Of a stretch of 52,858 nt of DNA, positions 27,506-36,198 are shown piece by piece. How positions within the stretch are numbered: the first letter of the stretch is position 1; each line of letters begins with the position of its first letter. The translations under genes and the position numbers were made by a program. Below the pieces are notes generated by a model. That model worked only from the letters and a program-made list of their open reading frames with translations. It was not told the DNA's origin and searched no databases. Origin of the DNA: Nostocoides japonicum T1-X7 (GTDB lineage Bacteria; Actinomycetota; Actinomycetes; Actinomycetales; Dermatophilaceae); NCBI RefSeq assembly GCF_001046855.1, contig NZ_HF570958.1, forward strand, positions 109,324 to 162,181, read 5' to 3'.

Positions 27506-28636
27506 TCATCCGTCCGGGGTCGGCAGGCTGTGGGCGATGACGGCCCAGCAGGTGATGGCGCTGGCGATCGTGGTCCAGTAGCCGTACTTCTCGTAGATGG
27601 CTGCGGCCTGGGTCTTCTGGGTGGTGAGGTCGGTGCCGGTCATCTGGGGGTCGGAGGCGTTGCGGATGGAGACCCAGGGGGGTGGGTCGGTCAGGTCGGT
27701 GCAGGCGAGGCCGAGGGCCGCGTCGTCCATCTCGACGGCGCGAGCGTGCGGATCGTAGGCCCTCAGGCCGTAGTGGTCCTCGGTGTCGTCGAAGGCGAAG
27801 AAGTCGGTGCTGACGGCCTGGGCGCGGTGGGCCGGTGCGTCGACCCAGACGCGCGGTGTGTGGTTGCCGTCCGGGACATGCACCGCGTTGACGGGCAGCA
27901 GCCGGTGGGTCGCGGTCGTGAGCTCGCCCGGGTGCAGCCGCAGGGGGCTGGTGTAGGTGTCGTGGGCGAACGCGGCGTGCGCGAAGGTGTGGGTGCAGTC
28001 CCAGCGGACGGTGCGGGCGAGGACGACGTCGCCGAGCGCGGTGTCGGCCTGGACGCCGCCGGCGGTGCCGGTCGTGATGACCAGCCGCGGCCGGACCTGG
28101 TCGACGAGCTGCTTCCAGAGGGTGCGGATCGGCAGGTGGACCCCGTCGGTGGCGGGATGCAGGTCGGACTTGACGACGACGACCCTGGTGTCGCCGATCG
28201 TCGTCGTGTGCCAGAGCCCGGCGCGGTTCAGCTCCAGGGCGGGGGCGCGGTGGCCGGTGATGAGCGCTCGCAGGGCCGTCCACCCGTTCCGGTAGGGCGT
28301 CCAGGCGGTCGTGTCGACCCCGGGGGTCAGGACGTCCGCGAGGGCATACGCCTCGGCGACGGTATAGGTGACGACGAGGACGTCCCCGGCCGGCAGCGGG
28401 TCGGTGTCGGCCGGGGCGGGGTCGATCGTCTGTGGAGTGGGTGCGAGCCCGGCGGGCCAGGGGATGGGGTCGGGGGTGAGCCGGGCTGCCAGCTCCACGG
28501 CCTCCGGGCTGCCGGCGTTCGCGGCGAACAGGTAGCGGTCCGGCTCCCGGGGGTCGAAGGTGATGATGTGGCGGGCGAGGTCGGCGGCGCCGGCGTCGCT
28601 CGTCAGCTCCGCGACGGTGGCGGTATGCGACGTCAT
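27506..28636 (-). CDS. nucleoside-phosphorylase-superfamily protein
   Basis: This 376-residue protein has PNP/UDP-phosphorylase landmarks in the second half: VITTGTAGGV (190-195 core), VEMDDAA (301-307, where the consensus is VEMEGAA) and RNASDP (325-330). The first 130 residues are not typical of biosynthetic nucleosidases. The superfamily cleaves N-glycosidic bonds of nucleosides, and related domains occur as effectors in signalling and defence proteins. It is 31 bases downstream of the papain-like gene and surely cotranscribed. ATG 28636 has only a weak AGGG site, which suggests coupling. No partner sensor is visible, so its role is open. Confidence 0.72.
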   Translation of the reverse strand: MTSHTATVAELTSDAGAADLARHIITFDPREPDRYLFAANAGSPEAVELAARLTPDPIPWPAGLAPTPQTIDPAPADTDPLPAGDVLVVTYTVAEAYALADVLTPGVDTTAWTPYRNGWTALRALITGHRAPALELNRAGLWHTTTIGDTRVVVVKSDLHPATDGVHLPIRTLWKQLVDQVRPRLVITTGTAGGVQADTALGDVVLARTVRWDCTHTFAHAAFAHDTYTSPLRLHPGELTTATHRLLPVNAVHVPDGNHTPRVWVDAPAHRAQAVSTDFFAFDDTEDHYGLRAYDPHARAVEMDDAALGLACTDLTDPPPWVSIRNASDPQMTGTDLTTQKTQAAAIYEKYGYWTTIASAITCWAVIAHSLPTPDG

Positions 28637-28667
28637 GGGTGGCCCTGTCGTTGTCCCGAGCGCCGGG

Positions 28668-29444
28668 TCAGACAGCGCGCAGCTTGGCCAGGTCGGCCTG
28701 CAGCTGCGCGAGGTCGAACCCTTCGGGGTCGTGGCCGTCCTTGAGGTACTCGGAGGAGACGTAGACGTAGCTCTCGTCGTTGTACTTCTGGAAGAAGGCG
28801 TCGGTCATCGGTTGCTCGCGGCCCCAGGTGACGACGACGAACCGGTCGTCGCGTCGGGCGACGGCGCTCACGTAGTGGCCGCCCTCGATCTTGGCTCCCG
28901 GCACGACGTCCCAGGGCTGGTGGTTGTGGAACTGGGTCATCGCGGAGTCGGGGAACTCCAGGCCGATGCCGACGGCGCCGAACAGGTAGAGGGCCTGCAG
29001 GTGCTGGCCGACGTCGCCGGGGGTGAGGGCCAGGTAGGCGACGATGCGGTGGTGGGCGCCGTCGGCGTCGACGAGACCCGTGTGGCGTCGGTAGCTGGCG
29101 GCGTCGGCGACGTCGGTGCCCTTGTCGGTGCTCGGGTCGTCGGGGTCGTAGCCCGTGATCGCCGAGTAGTTGGCGATGGCCGCGGCCTTGTCGGTCGGGG
29201 CCGTGGCGGAGCCGTAGTGGCTCCACAGCATCGTCTCGTGCAGGCCGCCCGCGATGACGCAGTCGCCGACGGTGTCGTTGCCCAGCATCTTCCAGTGGCC
29301 GACGCCGTGGTCGTGGCCGAACTCGGTCGGCGGCGTGGGCAGCAGCGTCTCCTTGACGTAGGTCGTGAACTTCATCGTGACGGCGCCGGGGCGGGCGGGC
29401 AGCTTGCCGAGGCGGAGGGGTGCCGAGGTGGTGGTCTGGGACAT
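28668..29444 (-). CDS. papain-like-fold hypothetical protein
   Basis: This 258-residue protein has a GNDTVGDCVIAGG core with Cys62, a GGHYVSAV segment with His190, and VVVTWG about 17 residues later. That spacing resembles papain/C39-fold peptidases, in which Cys, His and a residue before the WG motif form the catalytic group. The usual Asn before (S)WG is not evident here (VTWG). No signal peptide is present. ATG 29444 has GAGGAG seven bases upstream. It leads a two-gene unit with the nucleoside-phosphorylase-like gene. Protease activity is plausible but not shown. Confidence 0.6.
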   Translation of the reverse strand: MSQTTTSAPLRLGKLPARPGAVTMKFTTYVKETLLPTPPTEFGHDHGVGHWKMLGNDTVGDCVIAGGLHETMLWSHYGSATAPTDKAAAIANYSAITGYDPDDPSTDKGTDVADAASYRRHTGLVDADGAHHRIVAYLALTPGDVGQHLQALYLFGAVGIGLEFPDSAMTQFHNHQPWDVVPGAKIEGGHYVSAVARRDDRFVVVTWGREQPMTDAFFQKYNDESYVYVSSEYLKDGHDPEGFDLAQLQADLAKLRAV

Positions 29445-29529
29445 GGCGCTCTCCTCACGGGCCCGTGGAAAGGGCCTCATCCACAAGTATCGGCCGAACC
29501 GGCCGACCGCGGTATACGCGGTTTTCCCG

Positions 29530-29916
29530 GCAGCAACCGCCTGGCTGGACCGCATCCACACCGAGGCCGGTCGGCTGCTGCCACGCCGCGACCCTGACCA
29601 GCGCTCCGCCGCAGTCCTTGCCATCGAGGCAGCCCTGACCGCGCCGGCCTACTCGCGCGCAGCGGAGGAGATCCTGCGTTTCAAGGGACAGACGTCCCCC
29701 TCGACGCAGGAGCGGTCGAACAACAAGCGTCTCGTCCTGAACCCCCGACCCATCGGAGTCGTCGCCGTCATCGCGCCGTACGACTTCCCGACGGACATCA
29801 GCTCGATCGCCATCGCCCACGCTCTCGTGGCGGGGAACACCGTCGTGCGCAAACCGTCGGACGACGCTCCGCGGGCCTGCGCGATGGTCGCCGACCTAGC
29901 CGCCGAGGTGACGTAG
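29530..29916 (+). pseudogene. aldehyde dehydrogenase N-terminal fragment
   Basis: The frame reads a short segment ATAWLDRIHTEAGR, then RFKGQTSPSTQ and the clear aldehyde-dehydrogenase stretch NPRPIGVVAVIAPYDFP and ALVAGNTVVRKPSDDAP, ending at TAG 29914-29916. Only about 60 residues of the ALDH cofactor domain remain; the catalytic Glu and Cys regions are absent. No start codon with a ribosome site is evident. Bases 29533-29574 match the N-terminal coding region of the M17 gene (24061-24102) at 37 of 42 positions, so the fragment may be a fusion of two sources. Confidence 0.7.
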
Positions 29917-30637
29917 CGGTCCTCGCGACGTCGGCGGTGCGTGCCGCGTTGACCTCGCTTTTGGGCATCAGGCCCGATCCGGCCGCGCTGGAACTCGTGG
30001 CGCGGCTGACCTTGTACTGGTTCGAGCGTGGGTGGATCGTCGGGGCGCAGCGCTGGTTCCGGGCGGCCGCGGAGTTCGCCGGCACCGAGGGATGGAGCGC
30101 ACCGGACGCGGCCGTTGCCGAAACGCTCGCCGGGGTGGCCGCGGCGCTGATCCAGGACCGGGAGGTCGCCGCCCCGCTGATCGCCGCGCGGCTGCCACAG
30201 CTGGCTCTTGCGCCGGCCAGTCACCTGCCGATCGGCGCCGAGGTGCTGGTGCTTGTCTCGATCGCGACCTGGGTCTGTCGGTTGACCGATCTCGGGCTGA
30301 CGGCCGCGCAGGCGACGGTCGAGTTCGGGGAGCGCCTCGATGCCCCCCAGATACCGATCCGCGGCCGCGCCCTGGCGGCGATGCACCGCCTCTGGCTGGG
30401 AGAGGTGGACAAGGCCAGTGCCGAGTTGGAGGCGGTCCTGACCGATCCGCGGGGAACGAGTTCGCGGCGTTCGTGGCCGCCTACGGCTGCACCAAAATGG
30501 CGCGCGACGCGGGAGACTCATCGGGGGCGCCGGCATGGCTGGATCGGCTGGTCCAGGCCCATAGGACTCTGGCCATGCACCCGACTAGTGAGCTGCTCGA
30601 GGACGCACTGCTCCAGCAGCGTCCGCCCGGCGTGTGA
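29917..30637 (+). pseudogene. remnant of a SARP/LuxR-type ATPase regulator, frameshifted
   Basis: From a GTG at 29937 the frame encodes a helical repeat segment (LVARLTLYWFERGWI, QRWFRAAAEFAG) that resembles the TPR part of AfsR/SARP ATPases, including the intact regulator at 3900-6779 (IYWYFRNRMIEARRW). Near 30450 the sense switches to another frame, which continues as GNEFAAFVAAYGCTKMARD and ends at the TGA at 30635-30637. The DNA-binding and ATPase parts are missing. It is therefore a truncated and frameshifted relic. Confidence 0.65.
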
Positions 30638-30666
30638 CCAGTCGCGCTCCGAAGCGGTCCAGGCGC

Positions 30667-31485
30667 TCACGTCGGCTCCTGTCTGGCCAGGGCGTGCCCG
30701 ACGGCCGTCAGCGCTCCGACGCTGGCCAGCGACAGGAGCAGGGCGGCAGCGACCGAGCCGAGCGCGTCCCACGCCGTGTGAAGTGTCACCGCCAGGGCCA
30801 ACAGAGCGACGAACGTCAGCCAGGCGCGCCCGGTGCGGCGAGCCAATGCGAGCCAGAGCCCGGCCACGGCCATGCCGGTCCAGGCGACGTGGGTGGCGGG
30901 GGCGAACAGTCCGCGATCGAGCAGGGTCCCATCCACCGCCGGAAGTCGATCGTGTGCCGTGACCAGCTGTTGCGCGCTGTACCCGAGGGTCTCCAACACT
31001 GCGAATCCCGCCCCCGAGCACACTCCCACGGTGAGCCCGTCGAGAGGATGACGCGCCCGGATCGCCACCGCCACGATGGCCGGTACGGCCAGCTTGGAGC
31101 TCTCCTCGATAACCGCGACCGTGAGCGGGGGGAGCTCCCCGAGCCGGGTCTGCGTGCGGTACTCGAGCAGCGCCGCCACCGAGATCGAGAGCACGCCGCT
31201 GACGGCCGCGACGGCGACCAGCAAGAACCCGGAGGTCCGCGGCCTCAGTGACGAGCCGTACAACCCCGCCAGCGTCGCCACCAAGGGTGTGAGTGCACCC
31301 ACGAGCAGGAGCCCCGGGATCAGGCGGACGTTGCCGGTGACTCGGTAGACCGCGTGGACGACCTCGAACAGCAACAGCCCGACAACGAGCACGACCGCCC
31401 AGCCGAAGCGCCCGAGGGTGGTCGAGATGGGAGCCCGAGCCGGGCCACCCAGATGGTGGCCCGACCGGGGCTGGTGGATGGACAT
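30667..31485 (-). CDS. PrsW-family intramembrane metalloprotease
   Basis: This 272-residue multi-span protein has the PrsW motif set: IEESSK (EE at 127-128), FAVLETLGYS with Glu165, ATHVAW with His199, and LHTAWDAL later. About seven or eight hydrophobic helices are visible. PrsW/M82 proteases cleave membrane substrates, for example anti-sigma factors. The ATG at 31485 is 26 bases after the stop of the glycine-rich lipoprotein gene, so they form an operon. Substrate is unknown; the partner lipoprotein or its membrane receptor is a candidate (inference). Confidence 0.8.
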   Translation of the reverse strand: MSIHQPRSGHHLGGPARAPISTTLGRFGWAVVLVVGLLLFEVVHAVYRVTGNVRLIPGLLLVGALTPLVATLAGLYGSSLRPRTSGFLLVAVAAVSGVLSISVAALLEYRTQTRLGELPPLTVAVIEESSKLAVPAIVAVAIRARHPLDGLTVGVCSGAGFAVLETLGYSAQQLVTAHDRLPAVDGTLLDRGLFAPATHVAWTGMAVAGLWLALARRTGRAWLTFVALLALAVTLHTAWDALGSVAAALLLSLASVGALTAVGHALARQEPT

Positions 31486-31511
31486 CGCGGCGTCCTGTCG
31501 GCGACTCGCTG

Positions 31512-32924
31512 TCACAGGGCTGCCTGCTGTCCCCAGGAGGTGCGAGCGCTCTTGGACGTCGCCAGCGTCAGCCGATCGCCGTTCTCGGTGGTGTCCCGAG
31601 TGGTGGACAGGTAGTAGGTACCGGGCTGCCACGGGCCGAACGGGATGGAGAAGGTGACCTGCAGAGCAGTGCCGCCGTCCCCGTTGGGAACCATGGTCCA
31701 CATGGTGTTCTCCTGGGTGGTGCAGGGCCATTGGTCAATCGTGCCGTCCGTGCCGTTGACTTCCAGGCACTTGCCGGTCGCCCGGTTCATCAGGGTCCCC
31801 GCCGCCCCATCGATGGCGTTGCGCTGGAAGGCCCAGACCTGGTTGTCGCCCACGGTGCCGCCCTGCTTCTCCCAGGTATCCACCCGCGCGCCGTCGTAGG
31901 TCGCCGCGCCGTTCACCTCGAGCAACTGGTCGACGGTGCCGGTCTTGACGAATGTGTACGAGGCGGTTGCACCGTCGGTCGGCTCCCAGGTGACCTTGAC
32001 ATAGCCGTTGCCCTGGTGCCCGTCGGTGTCTCCGATGGTGGACCAGTCATCGGTCAGTTGGGACATGGACGCGGCGCCCCCACCACCGCCGCTGCCCATG
32101 ACGCCGCTGGTGTAACCGCCGCGCCCGGCCAGCCACCCGCCGCCGCCACCACCACCGCCGCCGTTGAGGTAGGCCCCGGTCGACGAGGCACCGGTCTTGT
32201 TGTTCAACGGGTTATGGGCCCCGCCGCCGGGTCCACCGACGTTGTCGGCGGATTTCGTGAACTGGTTGCCGTCGTAGCCCCAGTAGAAGCCGCCGCTGCC
32301 GCCGCCGTTGTAGTTGTCGCCGGCCGCAGTCGGCCCACCCTCACCACCGCCGCCGGCTGCCACGGCCATGACGCGGCCGTTGAGCTGGATCACGCTCGCG
32401 CCGCCGCCTCCGCCGCCGTCACCCGAGGTCAAGCCCTTGCTGTGCCCACCGTCGCCGCCCTGAAACGGGGCGATCGACCAGCCTCCCAGCCCATTGGACT
32501 TGTTGCCGTTGGGGTTTCCGCCCTGGCCGGCGACCGCGATGGTGAGGACGTCGCCGGCCTTGACCTTCAACGTCCCGCCGATGATCGCGCCCCTGCCTCG
32601 GGCGCTGCCCAACAGGCGGTTCCAGCCGTCGTTGGCGTTGTCGTTCCCGCCACTGCCGCCGGCCATCTCGAGGTCGGCGTACCCGACGCCGTTGGGCACG
32701 GTGATCGTCTGCAACCCCCCGGTGTACTGGAGCGTCGTGGAGCTATCGGTGCTGAGCGCACTGACACTGGTCGGTCCGGTCTTCTGGCTGGAGGCCTGGA
32801 TTGACTCGCGTGGGGAGTTGCCGCACGCGGCAAGAGAGAGCACTGCCACACCGGCGGCAGCGCCGGCGCCGACGACGCGGAGGGCTCGCCCTCGCAGGGT
32901 TGAACTGAGGTGGCGAATCACCAT
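31512..32924 (-). CDS. glycine-rich lipoprotein with C-terminal ricin-type lectin domain
   Basis: This 470-residue protein has a lipoprotein signal (LAAC, Cys34), a short Ser/Thr region, then about 220 residues rich in Gly and Asn (runs of up to nine Gly) with the order seen in bacterial Gly_rich domains (QTITVPNGVGYADLEMAGG, LTIAVAGQGG). From about 320 a ricin-like beta-trefoil follows: QLLEVNGAATYDGARVDTW, NQVWAF, GKCLEVNGTDG and MWTM. It is probably surface-anchored and carbohydrate-binding. ATG 32922-32924 has AAGGGA upstream. It is the first gene of a pair with PrsW. Codon use has more Asn, Ser and Thr than neighbours, in keeping with acquisition. Confidence 0.75.
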   Translation of the reverse strand: MVIRHLSSTLRGRALRVVGAGAAAGVAVLSLAACGNSPRESIQASSQKTGPTSVSALSTDSSTTLQYTGGLQTITVPNGVGYADLEMAGGSGGNDNANDGWNRLLGSARGRGAIIGGTLKVKAGDVLTIAVAGQGGNPNGNKSNGLGGWSIAPFQGGDGGHSKGLTSGDGGGGGGASVIQLNGRVMAVAAGGGGEGGPTAAGDNYNGGGSGGFYWGYDGNQFTKSADNVGGPGGGAHNPLNNKTGASSTGAYLNGGGGGGGGGWLAGRGGYTSGVMGSGGGGGAASMSQLTDDWSTIGDTDGHQGNGYVKVTWEPTDGATASYTFVKTGTVDQLLEVNGAATYDGARVDTWEKQGGTVGDNQVWAFQRNAIDGAAGTLMNRATGKCLEVNGTDGTIDQWPCTTQENTMWTMVPNGDGGTALQVTFSIPFGPWQPGTYYLSTTRDTTENGDRLTLATSKSARTSWGQQAAL

Positions 32925-33014
32925 GGTCTTGGTCCCTTCTCAATGAGTTGGCTTGGTGCGACCACCCTGGCGAGGACGACTCTCACGGCACTCTCAAACC
33001 AGATACGCGAACGC

Positions 33015-33563
33015 CCGGGCACCTCGAGAGCCAAGGATCTGAACCCGGCCACGGTGCGGAACCGGGTGGAGGACGCCGAGCGGGCTGATGGTCTCCGTCC
33101 GTCGGCCGCGGCGCGTTCGAGTGAGTCCGAAGAGCTGCGGGCGTTGCGCACGGAGAACGCCGAGCTGCGCCGGGCGAACGAGATCCTCAAGACCGCGTCG
33201 GCGTTTTCGCACAGGCGGAACTCGACCGCCGCCTGGAGTGATCGTGGCCTACCTCGTCTCCTCCCGGAGCCGGTTCGACGCCCGTGCCGATCTGTGCCGT
33301 GCTGAGCGAGCACGGCATCCCGATCGCGCCGTCCACCTACTATGCCCACCCGGCCCGCCCGGTCTCGCCCGCGACGTTGGAGCAGGCCTACCTGGCCCCA
33401 ACGCGCTGCCGGGGCTATGGAAGGCCGACTGGGGAGTGGAGGGGGCTCGTAAGCCGCAAATCGCCCCCCGCCGCGCCGGCTGCAGGTCGGTCTGGACGAG
33501 GTGGCTCGGCTGATGCGGATCGCCGGGATCGTCGGCGCGGTCCGGGGCCGGCACGTCGGACCC
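33015..33563 (+). pseudogene. decayed IS3-family transposase (orfA/orfB remnants)
   Basis: The first part reads as the end of an IS3 OrfA: ATVRNRVEDAERADG, then SEELRALRTENAELRRANEI and LKTASAF, after which one base is missing relative to the usual SAFFAQAELD. OrfB pieces follow in shifting frames: VIVAYLVSSRSRFD, ICAVLSEHGIPIAPSTYYA, and EVARLMRIAGIVGAVRGRHV ending about 33563. The DDE catalytic domain is absent. No terminal inverted repeats can be assigned. It is a relic flanked by tRNA-Lys and the lipoprotein gene. Confidence 0.85.
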
Positions 33564-33607
33564 CGTTCGAGATGGAGGAGATGTCGAAACGCCGTGACCT
33601 GGGCAGA

Positions 33608-33683
<76 letters not shown>

Positions 33684-33895
33684 GCGAGGCAGAACACTAG
33701 CAGCGCCCGACCCCAGGCCGGAAATCGATCGGTCGCCCCGCTCACGCGCCCGTGGCGGCTCTTGGTCGAGCACGCCCAACGCACCGCCTCACGGCGAAAG
33801 GCGGGCGCGGCGAGCGAGTCCCAGGACCCGGGGCCGTCGCCAGCCTGCACGCGTCGAACGGGTCCGCCGCCCGGTCAGATCACCGCCCTCGCGGC

Positions 33896-34558
33896 TCAGC
33901 TCGAGTGCCCGGTGGCTGGTGGCTCGTCACCGCGCTGCTCCGTGTGACGCTCTCGAAGGCGTCGCTGGCGTCGGAGCGCCCGCACCCAGCCGAGCACCCC
34001 GAACACGATGAGCGCCACGGCGATGAACCACAGCACACCCGACGACGCGGTGCTGCTGGAGGATGTCGTGGGCCTCGGCGTCGCCCCTGGGGTCGAGGAG
34101 GTGCCAGCCGAAGTGCTGGTGCCGGGCGTCGCTGTCGCGGGTCCGGCTGCTGCCGCCGTCGCGGTGAACGTCGAGGTCCCCGACACCGGATGCCCGTCGT
34201 CGCTCACCACCTTCCACGAGATCGTGTAGGTCCCCGCCGGCAACCGGGTCGCGAGGCGCTGGGTGAGCGTGGCACCGGCCGCTGACGGCTCTCCACGAGC
34301 GGCATCCGTGCCGTCCATGCCGCGCACCGCGACGACCGACAGGCCCGTGGTGACCGGCTCGTCGAAGGTCAGGGTCACGACATCCGGCGGCGTCGGGAGC
34401 GTCGCGCCGTCCGCGGGGGTGATGGCCACGAGGCTGGCATGCGCGCTCGCCCCGCCGGCCCCGACGAGTCCGGTCCCGAAGCAGACGGCGAGGCCGAGCA
34501 CGATGACCCACAACCGACGACGGTATGCCGGGAGAGACGTTCGGCGGGGAGGTGTCAC
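33896..34558 (-). CDS. CopC-domain secreted protein with C-terminal membrane helix
   Basis: This 220-residue protein has a signal peptide ending at GGASA, with the mature chain starting His40-Ala as in CopC/YobA proteins. The domain reads LVAITPADGATLPTPPDV, LTFDEPV, and SDDGHPVSGTSTF with His123. A Thr/Ser/Pro linker (140-172) and a membrane helix (about 175-192, LWFIAVALIVFGVLGW) follow, then a basic tail. It is likely an anchored copper-binding exported protein. GTG 34558 is the best start for the signal peptide; the ribosome site is weak. Confidence 0.8.
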   Translation of the reverse strand: MTPPRRTSLPAYRRRLWVIVLGLAVCFGTGLVGAGGASAHASLVAITPADGATLPTPPDVVTLTFDEPVTTGLSVVAVRGMDGTDAARGEPSAAGATLTQRLATRLPAGTYTISWKVVSDDGHPVSGTSTFTATAAAAGPATATPGTSTSAGTSSTPGATPRPTTSSSSTASSGVLWFIAVALIVFGVLGWVRALRRQRRLRERHTEQRGDEPPATGHSS

Positions 34559-34775
34559 GCGCCCATCGTGCCCCACTCTCTCGGCGCCCCGGGATGGGCA
34601 CGGTGACCCGGCGGACCGAGGTCGCGCCGCGCATACGGATGAGCGTGCGCCGACACCGAGTCCACTCAGCCGGCCATGAGCGCCGGCCTGCGACTTCTTC
34701 GAGGGTCCCGTGGCCGTCGCGCGGCACGATGGCGCTCGGAGACGGACATGACCCACGGAAGGGGCAGGTGCTGGA

Positions 34776-35315
34776 TCACCGCGGTGCTCCTGGCGATCCG
34801 GTCCGCCTCCGGGGTCGCCGGGTCAGCCACAGGCAGATGATGAAGGCGAGGCCCCAGACGAAGAACCAGGGATCCCACAGGTAGGCGTGCCAGGCCAGCG
34901 CCTTCGGGTCGCTGGCCGGCCCGACATCGAGCACGGAGGTCTGGATGAGCAGGCCCGGGATCGTGAGCAGGGCTCCGTAGACCGCGAGGACGCACGCCGC
35001 GATCCAGCTGAGGATGCGGGCCACCCGGCCTCGCGTCCACGGTGGCAGCGAGGGCGGCATACCGACGACAGCCGGTGCCGCCAGCGCGACCCCGGCCTTC
35101 AGCACGGCGACCGCCCACAACGCCGCGACGACCGACCCCTCCCGTTGCCGCCCCCATCGCTCGATGTCCCCGCCGACCGTGTCGAGCAGCCCAGTTCCTC
35201 CCGACGCCCAATACGCGCTGATGCCAGCGCTGCCCAGACCGAGCAGCACCGCGACGACCGCCGCCAGGGTCGCATACCGAGGACGGGGCATCGAGCCTGC
35301 CGTGTCCGTCGTCAT
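34776..35315 (-). CDS. DUF3995-type membrane protein
   Basis: This 179-residue protein has four hydrophobic helices: 14-35, 60-85, 100-125 and 145-165 approximately. The loop YWASGGTGLLDTVGG after helix 1 and WHAYLWDPWFFVWGL are typical of DUF3995 proteins, whose function is unknown. ATG 35315 is preferred because it gives a compact protein; the reading frame is open further upstream. It lies 125 bases from the MarR gene on the same strand and may be in its operon. Confidence 0.7.
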   Translation of the reverse strand: MTTDTAGSMPRPRYATLAAVVAVLLGLGSAGISAYWASGGTGLLDTVGGDIERWGRQREGSVVAALWAVAVLKAGVALAAPAVVGMPPSLPPWTRGRVARILSWIAACVLAVYGALLTIPGLLIQTSVLDVGPASDPKALAWHAYLWDPWFFVWGLAFIICLWLTRRPRRRTGSPGAPR

Positions 35316-35440
35316 CCTCGCGCGAGCAACCCACCGGCCGTGCCACGTCGGGGGATCCGGGCGTCCGGATGCCCGACCTGCTCGCCGCGCTCGAACGCCG
35401 CCTCGAGGTCGTTCGCGGCCGTGAAGGCCCTGGGCATCGG

Positions 35441-35965
35441 TCAGGCCTCCACAGCGTGAAGGAGTGCCTCGAGCTGTCGAGCCGTTGCCGGCAGTGTCTG
35501 CGGGTCGATCGCCGCTTGGAGTGAGGCATGGGAGTCCCCGAAGAGCGCGTCGCCCCTGCGCACGAGTGCGGTGCCAGCCTCCGTGAGGGCGAGGGCGTGC
35601 TCGCGGCGGGTGTGCTCGGCGGTGGCGACGGTCATCAGCCCGGCGGCGACGGCGGCGTCGATCTGCCGGCTCACCGTCCCCTTCGTCAGGCCGAGCCGGT
35701 CGGCCACCGCCTGCTGGCTCAGCGGCCCGGGGTGCGCATCCACGACCGACAGCACGAGGAACTGTGCGAGCGAGACGCCGAGCTCTCGCCGGAACAGCGC
35801 CTCCCCCTGTCGATCCATCGCTCCCGCCAGCCGGCGGATCAGGAACCACAGCGTCGCCACCTGATCCGGAAGGGCCGGCAGCCCGCTCTCAGGCTGGGTG
35901 GGGAGCCCGCCCTCCGGTGGGGCGGGTGCCTCGGCGAGCGTCCGGCGGGCCATGCGCTCCAGCAT
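35441..35965 (-). CDS. MarR-family transcriptional regulator
   Basis: This protein is about 174 residues long, with the MarR winged helix: LSVVDAHPGPLSQQAVADRL, then GLTKGTVSRQIDAAV as recognition helix and TRREHALALTEAG as the wing. A Pro-rich N-terminal extension precedes the helical dimer part. ATG 35965 or ATG 35953 could be the start; an AATAAT box eight bases before 35965 would suit leaderless transcription. It is divergent from the FAD monooxygenase, and the palindrome at 35983-36014 between them is the likely operator. Confidence 0.85.
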   Translation of the reverse strand: MLERMARRTLAEAPAPPEGGLPTQPESGLPALPDQVATLWFLIRRLAGAMDRQGEALFRRELGVSLAQFLVLSVVDAHPGPLSQQAVADRLGLTKGTVSRQIDAAVAAGLMTVATAEHTRREHALALTEAGTALVRRGDALFGDSHASLQAAIDPQTLPATARQLEALLHAVEA

Positions 35966-35982
35966 ACCGATTATTCGTTTGA

Positions 35983-36014
35983 CAGGCGACGGTTGTGTAT
36001 GCAACTGTCGCCTG
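35983..36014. promoter_or_regulatory. 32-base palindromic operator in the marR/monooxygenase gap
   Basis: The outer arms CAGGCGAC (35983-35990) and GTCGCCTG (36007-36014) are perfect complements. Inner arms GTTG (35992-35995) and CAAC (36002-36005) share the same centre; one pair between them mismatches. A TTGACA box (35979-35984) overlaps the left end. Such an element is typical of a dimeric MarR operator, and blockage of both divergent promoters is the likely mode. Confidence 0.75.
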
Positions 36015-36198
36015 GACGAACATTCAGCGTTCCGGAAGGACGCGTTCGCGACCGGACACGGCGACGGCAGGCGATCCATCGTCCCGCGCAGCAACGGATG
36101 GACGTCGACCGGGGCCCTGCGGCATGGTCCTTCGAGGCGACCAGAGCGGAGGGCCTGGTCGGGGTCGCCGACCGGGGCCTTCTCAGGAAGGACATCAC

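Noticed and set aside
33220..33235. Programmed -1 frameshift between IS3 orfA and orfB at GTTTTC
   Set aside because: The break is inside the conserved SAFF motif of OrfA, and further frame breaks follow, so it is decay rather than programmed.
33752..34285. A plus-strand gene opposite the CopC-domain gene
   Set aside because: It has no ribosome site and an Arg/Gly-rich low-complexity product; the CopC signal peptide and domain on the other strand are clear.
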